Of a DNA stretch of 5,645 nucleotides, positions 5,291-5,645 are shown piece after piece. The stretch's first letter is position 1, and each line of letters begins with the position of its first letter. Location of the stretch: positions 1-5,645 of the forward strand of contig CANBFZ010000136.1 in assembly GCA_947367725.1 (NCBI GenBank), read 5' to 3'. A model generated the notes under the pieces. It saw only the letters and a list, made by a program, of their open reading frames with translations, did no database searches and had not been told where the DNA came from. Source of the DNA: an uncultured Eubacterium sp. Lineage in GTDB: Bacteria; Bacillota; Clostridia; Peptostreptococcales; Anaerovoracaceae. The position numbers and the translations under genes are program-made.

Positions 5291-5645
5291 ATGGACTATG
5301 GTATTCTATCATTATTTCCCATCGCGCTGACCATTGTCATCGCCATGTGGTTAAAAAACATTTCTATCGCACTTTTCGCCGGCGCATTCGCAGGACTTCT
5401 CATCGTATGCAGCGGCAATCCATTCGACGCAATGATGTCCTATGTGGTGGACCATCTGGTTCCCAACATGACCGACTCCTACTGTGCCGAAGTGCTGGTG
5501 CTGCTGATCTTTATCGGCGGTTTTGTCAAACTGCTGGAAGTATCCGGCGGCGCCCATGCGTTTGCCTCCAGCGTAACAAAATTTGTCAACAGCCGTGCAA
5601 AAGCCCAAATGGCTGGCTGGGTTGCCGGCATCATGGTATTTTTCT
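5291..5645 (+). CDS. NhaC-family membrane antiporter/transporter, N-terminal part only
   Basis: 118 residues are visible before the window ends. Hydrophobic segments lie at about 5-21, 25-41, 67-83 and 107 onward, with no cleaved signal peptide. The stretch IGGFVKLLEVSGGAHAFASSV (75-95) and the following NSRAKAQMAGWVAGIMVFF resemble the NhaC family pattern in which a glycine-rich segment and a 'S/G-G-x-x-A-F' turn precede a helix entering a conserved acidic site, which here would fall just past the edge. Members include Na+/H+ antiporters and also metabolite exchangers such as the malate/lactate antiporter MleN. Behind a sigma-54 promoter next to an amino acid catabolic operon, a substrate transporter or substrate/product exchanger seems more likely than plain pH homeostasis; that is an inference. 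The family call rests on only the first quarter or so of the protein. Confidence 0.8.
   Translation, partial: MDYGILSLFPIALTIVIAMWLKNISIALFAGAFAGLLIVCSGNPFDAMMSYVVDHLVPNMTDSYCAEVLVLLIFIGGFVKLLEVSGGAHAFASSVTKFVNSRAKAQMAGWVAGIMVFF

Noticed and set aside
5351..5608. Minus-strand open frame of 85 codons opposite the transporter start
   Set aside because: It is antisense to a hydrophobic NhaC-like sequence with a good ribosome binding site and sigma-54 promoter; the reverse frame has no recognisable features.

Overview
The window looks like part of an amino-acid-derivative catabolic locus from an anaerobic member of the Bacillota (Clostridia-like). This placement is an inference from strong AAGGAGG-type ribosome binding sites, a TTG start, moderate base composition, Gram-positive style Fur-box and cre-like motifs, and the combination of a sigma-54 activator with an NhaC-family transporter. 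No rRNA or tRNA gene, mobile element or CRISPR array was seen.

Layout. On the minus strand, reading from about 3244 down to the left edge, lies a tightly packed three-gene operon. It encodes a class I/II PLP aminotransferase (2017-3210), a zinc-dependent M14 AstE/AspA-type deacylase (1019-1996) and a homoserine dehydrogenase-like oxidoreductase (1-1003, TTG start, C-terminus beyond the edge). Gaps are 20 and 15 bases, each with a good ribosome binding site. A divergent control region (3211-3341) separates this operon from a plus-strand gene for a sigma-54-dependent enhancer-binding protein (3342-5156). That protein has an N-terminal sensor region with a CX2CX5C cysteine cluster, then a PAS-like domain, an AAA+ domain with an intact GAFTGA loop, and a Fis-type helix-turn-helix. 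After a 134-base control region comes an NhaC-family membrane transporter (5291 to the right edge, N-terminal part only).

How it works together. Both the aminotransferase operon and the transporter have textbook -24/-12 sigma-54 promoters: TGGCAC-N5-TTGC on the minus strand and TGGCAT-N5-TTGC on the plus strand. Both predict leaders of about 34 bases. The regulator gene between them has a near-consensus sigma-70-type promoter (TTGACA, 16 bases, TATAAT). The simplest reading is a self-contained regulon: the housekeeping form of RNA polymerase makes the activator, which senses a ligand or redox/metal state and turns on both the uptake/exchange protein and the catabolic enzymes. The enzyme set (deacylase, aminotransferase, semialdehyde/homoserine-type dehydrogenase) fits degradation of an N-acylated amino acid through an amino-acid semialdehyde; the substrate cannot be read from the sequence.

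The most unexpected element is a 34-base AT-rich perfect inverted repeat straddling the regulator's stop codon. It can be read as two adjacent Fur-type 7-1-7 boxes (one 15/15, one 14/15) lying about 70-100 bases upstream of the transporter's predicted transcription start. It may be an iron-response operator, the activator's own enhancer site, or a weak terminator.
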